Shown: positions 17,984 to 32,688 of the stretch, in pieces | How the letters are laid out: the number at the start of each line of letters is the position of its first letter | How positions within the stretch are numbered: position 1 is the first letter of the stretch | Origin: an uncultured Faecalitalea sp. | GTDB taxonomy: Bacteria > Bacillota_I > Bacilli_A > Erysipelotrichales > Erysipelotrichaceae | Assembly (NCBI GenBank): GCA_946408025.1 | Contig: CAMJQJ010000009.1 | Location: 1-39,680 of the forward strand | Reading direction: 5' to 3' | DNA length: 39,680 nt | Program-made: the position numbers and the translations under genes | The notes under the pieces: generated by a model | Databases searched by the model: none | Told to the model about the DNA's origin: nothing | The model's input: only the letters and a program-made list of their open reading frames with translations

Positions 17984-18815
17984 TCAAATCATCTATTTCC
18001 ATAGGCACTGAAATATATCTCCCATAATTTAAGGGGACCGTTGCTGCATGGGTCATAAAATCTATTAAATTATAAACAAAATGATTAAATGCATATTTAT
18101 TATCTACCATATTAAATACAGAATTAGCACCAATTTTTCCAGGCATCACTTTTATAGGATTTTGTTTCACATCTAAAAATGATATATATGCTCCCGTAGT
18201 AGATAAAATTTTATTTATATATTCACATTCTTTATTACATTTCTCTTGCATAAACTTTATTATACTCGACGTTTTCGCATTCAGATCTTGACATAATAAA
18301 AATGTAAAAATTTGTTTCAAAGTATCTCCGTCACTGTTATATTCTATTTTCTCATCACCCAAGCTATTGCGAAAAGTGGTTGCTGATAAATATTTTCTAT
18401 AGTTATAGCCATCATCGTTATATCTTTTTAGTTGATTAACCTTACTTAATTTAATAATAGCATCTTTAACTTCTGTCATGCTCGCCACAGATTTTACTTC
18501 TCCAACAGCAATAACACTTTCACAATTATAATACGTATTTTCCGAATTTCCATTAACATTAAACTTCATAGCAAAATTTTCTTCATACAAAATTATGTCA
18601 CACTGTTGTGAAGTGTTTCCATAACTATCTATTACAAAGCCGCTTCCAACGCCAACCCCAGCAGGCAATATATTTTTTAATTTTATTCTAGCACTATTTT
18701 CTCTACTGCCTCCCACCGCATGTGGATGAGTCGTCATTCCAGCTTTATTAAATTCAAAAACCAATTCTTCACCAAGCATCTTTATATATTCTTGTGTATT
18801 AAAACTCTCATTCAC
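17964..18815 (-). CDS. DUF6602-type, PD-(D/E)XK nuclease-like protein
   Basis: 283 residues. The block GGSRENSARIKLKNILP, then GVGVGSGFVID, SQQCDIILYE (Asp73) and VIAVGEVKS (Glu106-Val-Lys108) has the order E...D...ExK of PD-(D/E)XK nuclease-like folds, and resembles the DUF6602 family as I know it. Members are often found in accessory regions and some near anti-phage genes; function is not established. The ribosome site is GGTGA. The C-terminus may be truncated by a frameshift (see the next downstream entry). No methyltransferase or second restriction component is adjacent. Confidence 0.65.
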   Translation of the reverse strand: MNESFNTQEYIKMLGEELVFEFNKAGMTTHPHAVGGSRENSARIKLKNILPAGVGVGSGFVIDSYGNTSQQCDIILYEENFAMKFNVNGNSENTYYNCESVIAVGEVKSVASMTEVKDAIIKLSKVNQLKRYNDDGYNYRKYLSATTFRNSLGDEKIEYNSDGDTLKQIFTFLLCQDLNAKTSSIIKFMQEKCNKECEYINKILSTTGAYISFLDVKQNPIKVMPGKIGANSVFNMVDNKYAFNHFVYNLIDFMTHAATVPLNYGRYISVPMEIDDLKEIITL

Positions 18816-19211
18816 TTTATCACCTCAAAAATAAATTAATAGCAGCAATAGCAGCAAAACTCATAAAAATAAAATAGACCGAATACAGTAGATAATCTTA
18901 TAGACTAACCATATAAAATACTCCATGTACTCTCGTACTACTCAAACTCAAGAATCCATTTTGTAAACACAGTATATTTTACTACCTTTAGCATATTTTT
19001 TGGTAATCTTTATACATAGTTAACCTATTTTATTGATTTAAAATTATTTTTTAGTCAATTTCTTTTATCAGGAAGTACACTCCTAGAAAATCAAGAATAT
19101 TTGACAACAGTATCTAAAGCACTTTCTACAAAACCATTACAATCATCACATGATTTATATCAAGAGACATTTATAATTTACATATAAAATTTTTCTGCGT
19201 ATAATTCGATT
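18816..19211 (+). other. Gene-free stretch with a short coding-like remnant
   Basis: Mostly AT-rich. Within it, 19020-19187 is open for 55 codons without an ATG. It reads LKLFFSQFLLSGSTLLENQ then EYLTTVSKALSTKPLQSSHD and ends in TAA. The composition is protein-like but no family is recognised. It lies just upstream of a broken regulator gene, so it may be debris of an earlier neighbour. Confidence 0.3.
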
Positions 19212-20378
19212 ATGAATCAAATTGAAAGTATCTTAATACGCGAAACAAGAATCAAAAAATAATGGTCACAAAAAAGTCTAAGCCATGGAATTTGCTCTCT
19301 CAGTTATCTTTCTAAAATCGAAAAAGGGACTATACAAGCAAGCCAAGGAATTCTTAATGCTTTATAAAAAAAATTAGATATTAAAACTATTACCAAAGAG
19401 TATTCAAAAAAAAATAGATAATTTTTACAAAAAAACTTCCTTTTTGAACACGAATCTATATCTGCTCTTTTTTCAGAAGAAGAATTACAAAATATGGAAA
19501 ACAGCCTTTATTGTTTAGATAGTTTTCTGATTCAACTGTTTCTTGCAATTCAAAAGCATGATCAAAAGAAAAGCTTATACCTTTATGATAAGATTCAACC
19601 TTATATTTCTTTCATGAATTCACAACAAAAAAATTTATGGTATCAGTGTGCCATATCTATACATAAAATAAGTAGTACTGAATTTTTAAGACAACATAAA
19701 GACAGCATCGGATACTATATCATCGGTATTGTCATGTTTAATCAAGGGAAACTAACTCAAGCTGTTTTATATTGGAATCAAGCGTTTCAAATAGCAAGTC
19801 AGGAAGGAAGTCTTGAAAACATAATTTATTCGCAAATCGCCATTGGAAATACCTTTTGCTGCCTTCAAGATCTTGAGGAAACATTGAATCATTACAAAAT
19901 TGCTAAAAGACTGTTACAACAGAGTCAAATTCCTATTGATTATGATGATTTGACATATAATATCGCAACTCTCTATCTTGAAAAAAATAATCCTTCAAAA
20001 GCTTTAGATCTATTATCTTCCATCGCAAAGAAACGAAACGATGCTTTGCTTCTTCATAAATTCGCTTTGTGTTATGAAAAACTAAATCGTAAACAAAAAG
20101 CCTTAGAACACATTAATGAAAGATTGTCCTTTCATGATGGTTATTCTCCTTTATTAGACATCGTTTCCTATCGGCTAACTCATCAGAATTATTTAGATGA
20201 AAAATATTATGAAAAACTCTTACATTCATGCCTTAAATATTGTGAACAATATCTTCCTCATGGCTTTATAATAACAACCTGCCCACATTTATTAGCAGTT
20301 TATGAACATCAACGTCGTTATAAAGAAGCTTATCAACTTTTACAAAAGAAATTTCTCAAAAATCATAAATTTTACTGA
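19212..20378 (+). pseudogene. XRE-HTH + TPR (Rgg-like) regulator broken by three TAA codons
   Basis: From ATG 19212 to TGA 20376-20378 is one frame of about 388 codons interrupted only by TAA at 19260-19262, 19365-19367 and 19419-19421. The conserved XRE part is still readable across the stops: IRETRIKK, stop, WSQKSLSHGICSLSYLSK, IEKGTIQASQGILNAL, stop, KKLDIK. The part from 19494 (294 residues from an internal ATG) is an intact TPR array, for example AVLYWNQAFQIASQEG and ETLNHYKIAKRLL. The architecture is that of Rgg/PlcR-like regulators. It is followed 76 nt later by a broken MFS gene, probably its former target. Confidence 0.85.
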
Positions 20379-20454
20379 TTTATGATTACTTTTTCATATT
20401 TTTTCTCAAACAATTTTGATTGTGGATAAAATAATCTCTCAATATAATAAATCC

Positions 20455-21672
20455 ATGAATACTTTATGGACAAAAAACTTTACAATAATTACTTTAGGAA
20501 CGGTTATTTCAGCAATTGGAGCAACAGCTATGAATCTTGTCTTATCTTTTGTTGTTTTTGATCAGACAAAATCAATTTTTTTTATTAGGTGCTTTTAGAG
20601 CAATTTCAATCATTCCCTCTTTGATACTGCCTTTAATAAGTTCTGTTTGGTTAGACCGCTTCCCAAGAAAACCTGTCATTGTTAAAATCGATTTTTTAAA
20701 TGGTTGTCTATATTTTCTATTTGGACTTTTCTCCTTGGTAAATGGATTTCAATATATGACTTATTTATTATTCTCATCCATTCTAACTGCAACTAGTTCT
20801 ATATATCAAATTGCTTACCAAAGTCTTTATCCACATTTGATTCCTTCTGGTTTCGCTCAAAAAGGTTATACTATTTCAAGTCTGATATGTCCAACGGTTA
20901 CCATTATCGTTTCTCCAATTGCAAGCTTTCTCTATACAAAAACAGGAATCATTCCAATTTTCTTTATCTATGCGTTACTATTATGGACAGCTAGTCTTTT
21001 GAACATTTCATAACAATTAAATAGACATATTCAACACATAAAATAAACTTACATAAGTAAATGCAAGATTTAAAAGATGGATTTTTCTACCTAAAAGAAA
21101 ACAAAGGATTAAAAGCAATTTATATGACTTTTCCTATTGGTCAAGGGTATTCTGTAGGATCACAACCTTTACTAGTTGCTTATTTTTCTAGTTCACCTCA
21201 TTTAGGAATTACTTTATATTCTCTATTTACAATATTTGAATTTATTGGGCGAACCATAGGAGGTGTATTTCAATACCGAGTATACATTCCTGCAAATAAA
21301 AGATTTTCATTATGTTTTGCTGCGTACGTGTTCTATGCTTTGATGGATGCAATCTTGTTATGGATTTCCTATCCTTGAATGCTGATAAACCGAAGCCTTT
21401 GTGGGTTTTGCGGTATCAATTCTGCAACGTTAAGAGAAAGCAATGTTCAAAATTATATTCCTGATGACAAACGAGCTAAGCTAAATGCTTTTATGAATAT
21501 TATATATGCTCTTTCTTCTGTGATTTTTCGTTTTGTTTTCGGCATCCTAAGTGAATGGATATCTATTCCGATTTTGTTAACATCTGGAGCATTACTAGAA
21601 ATATTTGTTTATTATGGAATCTTATATCGCCACAAAAAGACAGTAATAACAATTTACAACCAGGAATATTGA
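20455..21672 (+). pseudogene. MFS efflux transporter, broken by two frameshifts and three nonsense codons
   Basis: The probable start is ATG 20455 (MNTLWTKNFTIITLGTVISA). After FDQTKSIF the frame shifts at an eight-T run (20576-20583) and continues as LLGAFRAISIIPSLILP, then WLDRFPRKPVIV, the loop after the second helix of major facilitator proteins. A second shift near 21000 leads to a frame with TAG at 21022-21024, TAA at 21058-21060 and TGA at 21376-21378, where Trp would fit. The tail has NYIPDDKRAKLNAFMNII, typical of the MFS efflux group related to macrolide exporters. Some twelve helices would have been encoded. It is non-functional. Confidence 0.88.
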
Positions 21673-21702
21673 TAATATAAATACAAAATCTTTCTATAAC
21701 AT

Positions 21703-21760
21703 AAAAAGAGCTGTAATGTTCAGTGAATTTAAAACCCACTTATTCGTTACAGCCCCTTTT
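21703..21760. terminator. Terminator between the MFS relic and the beta-glucosidase gene
   Basis: GCTGTAA (21710-21716) pairs with TTACAGC (21747-21753). An inner AGTG/CACT pair (21722-21725, 21737-21740) extends the hairpin. Flanked by five A on one side and four T on the other, it can end the beta-glucoside operon from the minus strand. Confidence 0.75.
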
Positions 21761-21763
21761 AAT

Positions 21764-23206
<1,443 letters not shown>

Positions 23207-23211
23207 TCACC

Positions 23212-25239
<2,028 letters not shown>

Positions 25240-26082
25240 TTAATTCCTTAAATTTTTTACAATTCGTTCTATATGAATCGTCAAATATAATTTTTCTTCA
25301 TCCGATAAAAAATAATGATAATTATTATTTATAAATGCCGCTATCTTCTCTACACATTTATACGATTCTTCGTATTGCATCTTTACAATATTAAATAAAT
25401 TATCATCAGAATTCTCGTATTCTTTATTCGTTAATAATCGTTTGGCAAAAAATTTAAGATGAGAAATAAATCGATAATAATATATCGAATCCTCATTAAA
25501 ATTTATCTTAAATGTATACTTAACAATATTTAAGATTTCTTGCATGATTTTCGTTAATTCATACATGTCATCAACATTGTTTTCCATTTGCGCATTCACC
25601 AAATGAAAAGCTATAAATCCTGCTTCGTCATCTGGCAAACTTACATGTGTATGTTCATGTATGATTTCCAAAGCTAGTTTTCCAATTTTATATTCATCTG
25701 GATAAAACTTTTTGATATCCCATAATAAAATATTTTTAACATATATATTTTCTTTGCTTCTTTCTATAGCCGTATATATATGATCTGCTAAAGATATGAT
25801 AGAACTGTCATTCAAAGGTTTGTTCAATTTTAAAGATGCTTTTTCAAAAATTTCAATTGCTATATCAGTTATATCAAGAGGAATTTCATTTAACAATTTT
25901 ACCAATTGGTTATTATTAGCTTCTGTAGAGGATAAAATGAACTTTTTTTCAACATCTGAAATTACAAAAGTATCACCAGGATGTTTCTTAAACCCTATAC
26001 CTTTTCCCATGTATATAATTTCGTTTCCTTCTTGATCAAAAACACTAACTATATTATTATTGATCACCTTAAAAATTTTCAT
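25240..26082 (-). CDS. licT: LicT/BglG-type antiterminator
   Basis: Start set at base 26082 (MKIFKVINNNIVSVFDQEG, 280 residues), with AGGAGGAAG upstream. Residues 1-55 are the CAT RNA-binding domain (KVINNNIV, GKGIGF). Two PTS regulation domains follow: PRD1 about 65-170 (SLADHIYTAIER, HEHTHVSLPDDEAGFIAFHL) and PRD2 about 175-280 (RFISHLKFFAKRL, LYLTIHIERI), each with conserved His residues that the PTS phosphorylates. It binds the RAT in nascent RNA and prevents the overlapping terminator from forming. It is first in its operon and so should control its own synthesis. Confidence 0.95.
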   Translation of the reverse strand: MKIFKVINNNIVSVFDQEGNEIIYMGKGIGFKKHPGDTFVISDVEKKFILSSTEANNNQLVKLLNEIPLDITDIAIEIFEKASLKLNKPLNDSSIISLADHIYTAIERSKENIYVKNILLWDIKKFYPDEYKIGKLALEIIHEHTHVSLPDDEAGFIAFHLVNAQMENNVDDMYELTKIMQEILNIVKYTFKINFNEDSIYYYRFISHLKFFAKRLLTNKEYENSDDNLFNIVKMQYEESYKCVEKIAAFINNNYHYFLSDEEKLYLTIHIERIVKNLRN

Positions 26083-26102
26083 TTTCTTCCTCCTATCCAA
26101 AG

Positions 26103-26136
26103 AAAAAAACCCATACACAAAAAAGCGTATAGGTTT
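26103..26136 (-). terminator. Leader terminator of the licT operon
   Basis: On the minus strand AAACCTATAC (26127-26136) pairs with GTATGGGTTT (26107-26116), one G-U pair, followed by T residues. Its first arm overlaps the 3' end of the RAT, so RAT folding and termination exclude each other. Confidence 0.85.
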
Positions 26137-26161
26137 AGCTTACCAAAAGTAATAACTATCC
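26132..26161 (-). promoter_or_regulatory. RAT (ribonucleic antiterminator) of licT
   Basis: A 30-nt element on the minus strand: GGATAGTTATTACTTTTGG then TAAGCTAAACC. It matches the BglG/LicT-family RAT pattern (GGATTGTTACTG...GGCAAAACC). It begins at the predicted transcript start. Confidence 0.85.
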
Positions 26162-26167
26162 AAGAAG

Positions 26168-26196
26168 ATACTAGCATACGCGATGACTATTTGCAA
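26168..26196 (-). promoter_or_regulatory. Promoter of the licT-bglP-GH1 operon
   Basis: TTGCAA (26191-26196) and TAGTAT (26168-26173) on the minus strand with a 17-bp spacer. Confidence 0.75.
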
Positions 26197-26205
26197 GCGT
26201 TTTCT
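26192..26205 (-). promoter_or_regulatory. cre site (CcpA operator)
   Basis: AGAAAACGCTTGCA matches the cre consensus TGWAARCGYTWNCW at 13 of 14 positions. It overlaps the -35 box, so catabolite repression of the beta-glucoside operon by CcpA is expected. Confidence 0.8.
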
Positions 26206-26938
26206 TTTTTGCTTTTGTTCGAAAAATAGATTGGTTACTTTTTACAAATTTATGAATTGTCCTTTGCTCATCAAAATATAGAATATTCTTAAAAATTTAT
26301 TGTTTTAAAACTTAAGCACCCAAAAAAGAAACTATAAAGATAGAGCAAGTTGAACTAAAATATCTAAAACATTTGAAGCATTAAGAGAATTTATAGAAAT
26401 CATGAAAGAAAAAGTTATTGTTCCTAAAAGATTTTATTTGGATATGATCTAGCTTAATTAGATTATTAAGTTGTCAAATCAAGCTTGGAATGATAATACA
26501 AGTAAATCTCTACAACAACCGTTACGTTCAGAACAAAGAAATTGTATCCATAACTACTCAATACTACATAACTAATGTTTTTGATAACTCAGTCAAAGAT
26601 TTCAACATAGATTCATTTGTAAAAAAATGAGGATCTTTCATATATTCTTATAGGTCATTTTAACAATTTCTTCTTCACTAGCTATAATTATTTCAAGTAG
26701 TGAATATCTACTAAAAATGGGATATATTTTCGTCTAAATTTGTCTAACATCTTGAATCTGATTATTTTTTGATCCTAAATTGACTATAAAGCAGAAGAAT
26801 GCATTGTTCAATGTATATCGTAGATATCAAAGTTATACTTTAGCCATGTTGTATCAACATACTATGCATAAATAACAATAATATCTTTAAAATATATTTT
26901 TTTGTTGAATAAAAATTCGTTTTCCAATACTAAAGAAA
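26206..26938 (+). other. Gene-poor stretch with a decayed coding-like frame
   Basis: No intact gene. From 26369 to 26575 one plus-strand frame reads TFEALREFIEIMKEKVIV, PKRFYLDMI, then TAG, a second TAG two codons on, then IIKLSNQAWNDNTSKSLQQP to TAA. This looks like the remnant of a gene, family not recognised. The rest is AT-rich with no motif that I can support. Confidence 0.3.
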
Positions 26939-27367
26939 TTAATATCCTCTATAACGATAAAGCAAGTAGTTAAGTTCTTCATTTTTCTTGATGAATTCCT
27001 TCAAATACTCTTTTATTATATGAAATTGAATATTTCCATCTCTTTTCAATGTTTTCGTTGCTAGTATCTGTTCTCCATCTTCAGAAGTTATTCTGAAACT
27101 ATGAATGATTCTATTTCTCATTTCTACAATCTCAGAAAATAGTTCACAAATATTATCATTACTGTTTTGGCTAATAGTTTTTGAAATATCATTTTTTAAT
27201 CTACCCGATTCCTTATCAATCAAATCGTACCAATCATAAGAATTATCCGTCTTAATAATATTTTCGATTATAAATCCGTTATTTGAATTAAATACACACA
27301 AAGCTGTACCCACAAGTTCTCGATATTCTTTTGTTGGTAATGATTGTCTTGTATAATTTTCGTACAT
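26939..27367 (-). CDS. Small uncharacterised protein with a HEPN-like RX4H motif
   Basis: 142 residues, mostly helical, no signal or membrane segment. The block EIVEMRNRIIHSFRIT carries Arg84-Asn85...His89, the RX4H pattern of HEPN-domain RNases and related proteins. The surrounding GTALCVFNSNNGFIIENII and the C-terminal LNYLLYRYRGY give it the look of a widespread accessory family. The start is supported by AAAAGGAGGTG. No antitoxin-like partner overlaps it; the nearest gene is the plus-strand XRE regulator 450 nt away. Upstream lies a perfect 17-bp dyad. A HEPN call from one motif is tentative. Confidence 0.7.
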   Translation of the reverse strand: MYENYTRQSLPTKEYRELVGTALCVFNSNNGFIIENIIKTDNSYDWYDLIDKESGRLKNDISKTISQNSNDNICELFSEIVEMRNRIIHSFRITSEDGEQILATKTLKRDGNIQFHIIKEYLKEFIKKNEELNYLLYRYRGY

Positions 27368-27400
27368 AATTACACCTCCTTTTAATTACTTCCAATATGT

Positions 27401-27417
27401 ACAATAATGATTATTGT
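27401..27417. promoter_or_regulatory. Perfect 17-bp palindrome upstream of the HEPN-like gene (Fur-family-like operator)
   Basis: ACAATAATGATTATTGT is a perfect dyad around a central base, with core ATAATNATTAT as in 7-1-7 Fur/PerR/Zur-family boxes. It lies 34 nt before the start codon, where a repressor would cover the promoter. A Fur-family gene is present at 38221-38625. Flanking 27418-27820 is AT-rich and holds no gene other than the leader of the XRE regulator. Confidence 0.5.
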
Positions 27418-27820
27418 TTTTTCTTTTAAACAATTAAAATAGCTGTATGGATTCCAATAATTTTGTCAAATGCTTACTTTTATAAAACTAATAGTATAAT
27501 TTATATTAATAATAACTTTTCATGTATTCAACATTTTTTAGAAAAATCCATTTATTTTTTTAATCTTTCTTCAATTTTATAAAGATAATACTTTTCTACT
27601 AAAGAAATATGTATTGATTCATATTTGGGTCATGCATAAGATTGTCTTTTTACATATTTATATGAAAATCTTATATTTTAAATTATAAAGAGTTCCACCT
27701 GAATTGTTAATAATTATTTATTATATTTATATGATTTACTTTTATTTTATACATGTTTTCTTATTTTTATATGAAATTATGATATAACGATAAATAATAC
27801 TTAAAAAGGTGGAAGACAAT

Positions 27821-28444
27821 ATGAGTTTCGGAAATAGATTACAACAATTAAGAAAAGACATGAACTTGACACAAAAAGAGTTTGCTGATTTATTAGAAAT
27901 TCCTCAGCCTTCTGTATCAGCCTATGAAAACAACAAAAATACGCCTAACCAAGATATCCTTGTTACCATTGCAAAAAGATGTAATGTTTCATTGGATTGG
28001 TTATGTGAAATATCAAACAGTAAAAAATCAATCACATCCATGGATGATGTCATCGATTTTCTATTTGAATTACTAGAAACTAATGAACTAGGATTTGAAA
28101 TTGAAATAAATAGACGTCCTTATAATGATATAGAGACCGAAGATGATCGTTACTGTGCACAACTAACAGTTTACGGAAATGACTCTTATTCCGAAAATGC
28201 TACATTAGTCGAAGCGATTAACGAAATCAAACAAGCCTACAATAAGCATAAGAACTATTTAATGGATGATTTATATTATCAAAATCAAAAAGAATATATC
28301 AAAGAAAAATATCAAGCTACTTTAACAAAAGAAAAGCTTCCTGAATTATCTCTAGAAGAGCAAGTCAAGAAGCAATTAGAATATCTAGAGAAAATCATTG
28401 AAGAAAATAAAAAAAGGTCGGTACAATGTAAAGTGATCTTATAA
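27821..28444 (+). CDS. XRE-family transcriptional regulator
   Basis: Start at ATG 27821 (MSFGNRLQQLRKDMNLTQ, 207 residues), placed by AAGGTGG nine bases upstream; a GTG at 27809 lies inside that site. An N-terminal helix-turn-helix covers residues 5-62 (LTQKEFADLLEIPQPSVSAYENN, then NTPNQDILVTIAKRC). The C-terminal 140 residues are charged and partly coiled-coil, including VKKQLEYLEKIIEENKKR, with no recognised effector domain. It stands alone between minus-strand genes and ends before a hairpin terminator. Target genes unknown. Confidence 0.9.
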   Translation: MSFGNRLQQLRKDMNLTQKEFADLLEIPQPSVSAYENNKNTPNQDILVTIAKRCNVSLDWLCEISNSKKSITSMDDVIDFLFELLETNELGFEIEINRRPYNDIETEDDRYCAQLTVYGNDSYSENATLVEAINEIKQAYNKHKNYLMDDLYYQNQKEYIKEKYQATLTKEKLPELSLEEQVKKQLEYLEKIIEENKKRSVQCKVIL

Positions 28445-28484
28445 AACATTAACATAGTTTCGACAAGTTTCTTTTTTCAATAAG

Positions 28485-28515
28485 AAGTCGCCAGAATATA
28501 TTCTGACGACTTTTT
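28485..28515 (+). terminator. Terminator after the XRE regulator
   Basis: AAGTCG-C-CAGAATATATTCTG-A-CGACTT (28485-28512) is a long hairpin with one C-A mismatch, followed by T residues. Confidence 0.85.
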
Positions 28516-28639
28516 ATTAATACATTTTAATTTATTCCACGAAAATTCCTAGCATTACTTAAACGGCCTTTTGAAACATACCATCATTTCTTGTATTAGT
28601 AGAAATTAAATGCTTTAATAATTCACCAATTGGAATTTT

Positions 28640-28969
28640 CTAATCCTTTTTATCTAATTTTTCATACAAGAGACTTAATTCTTCAATAAAATATGAAATC
28701 AATTCAACAGAGCTAAATTGGTCTTCAGCATGTACCAATAGCAATGCAACATATGGATCTTGCTCTCTAGATTCTTTAACAACCAATCCCTTATGATATT
28801 CATGAGCTCTAACATATGCTTCTTTAGCATCTTTATACATGGATTGAGCAAGTTCAATATTATTTCTTTTATATTCTCTAAAACCTTCAATATACAATGA
28901 CTTTGCTAGACCAACCTCTGCTAAAATTTTAAAAGACACTTCGTAAATTTCGTTAATTTTATTGCTCAT
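28640..28969 (-). CDS. PTS lactose/cellobiose-family EIIA
   Basis: 109 residues, three-helix phosphocarrier. The phosphorylated residue is His80 in LLVHAEDQFSS, with Asp83 as metal-site residue, as in EIIA-Lac/Chb. It overlaps the end of the IIB gene by 11 nt and is the last gene of the operon. Passes phosphate from HPr to EIIB. Confidence 0.94.
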   Translation of the reverse strand: MSNKINEIYEVSFKILAEVGLAKSLYIEGFREYKRNNIELAQSMYKDAKEAYVRAHEYHKGLVVKESREQDPYVALLLVHAEDQFSSVELISYFIEELSLLYEKLDKKD

Positions 28970-29258
28970 AAAATAATTTCTCCGCTTGATCTAACACTTT
29001 ATTCCCATCTGCTAACGCGTATGCTTGCATATCACATACTTCAATTGGAATTTCTAGTTCGTTCTTAATCTTTTCTTTCATGTATCTTACTTGAGGACCA
29101 ATCAAGCATACATCCCACTTTCCTTTTTCAGAATCTAACGCTTCCATCGATACCGCTTTTACTTCAATCTCTTTATCTTTAGATTTAGCTGCATCAACAC
29201 ATTTCTCAACTAAAATCGAACTAGACATACCTGCTGCACAAACAATTAACAATTTCAT
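28959..29258 (-). CDS. PTS lactose/cellobiose-family EIIB
   Basis: Start set at base 29258 (MKLLIVCAAGMSSS, 99 residues) with GTAGGAGG seven bases upstream; an in-frame ATG 27 nt earlier overlaps the preceding gene. The phosphorylated residue is Cys7 in the canonical CAAGMSSS P-loop. It is separated from the GH1 stop by 4 nt and overlaps EIIA by 11 nt. Confidence 0.95.
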   Translation of the reverse strand: MKLLIVCAAGMSSSILVEKCVDAAKSKDKEIEVKAVSMEALDSEKGKWDVCLIGPQVRYMKEKIKNELEIPIEVCDMQAYALADGNKVLDQAEKLFYEQ

Positions 29259-29262
29259 TTTT

Positions 29263-32579
<3,317 letters not shown>

Positions 32580-32688
32580 TTTTATTCTCCTATTCTGATT
32601 AACACATGATATGATTTATTCCATTTTCTAATATACAATTAACTATATAAGTATCTGTACAACTCAACAAAAATATAACAACCTAACA

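Noticed and set aside
17475..18027. Plus-strand open frames opposite the HEAT-like and DUF6602-type genes
   Set aside because: They lack ribosome sites, have no recognisable motif and mirror better-supported minus-strand coding frames.
17964..18815. Restriction-modification system around the DUF6602-type gene
   Set aside because: No methyltransferase or specificity subunit is encoded nearby; only a HEAT-like gene and decayed DNA flank it.
19212..19494. TAA reassigned to a sense codon, which would make the XRE-TPR gene intact
   Set aside because: Intact genes throughout the window end at TAA in the expected places (for example oppD, oppF and cutC), and the adjacent MFS gene also carries TAG, TGA and frameshifts.
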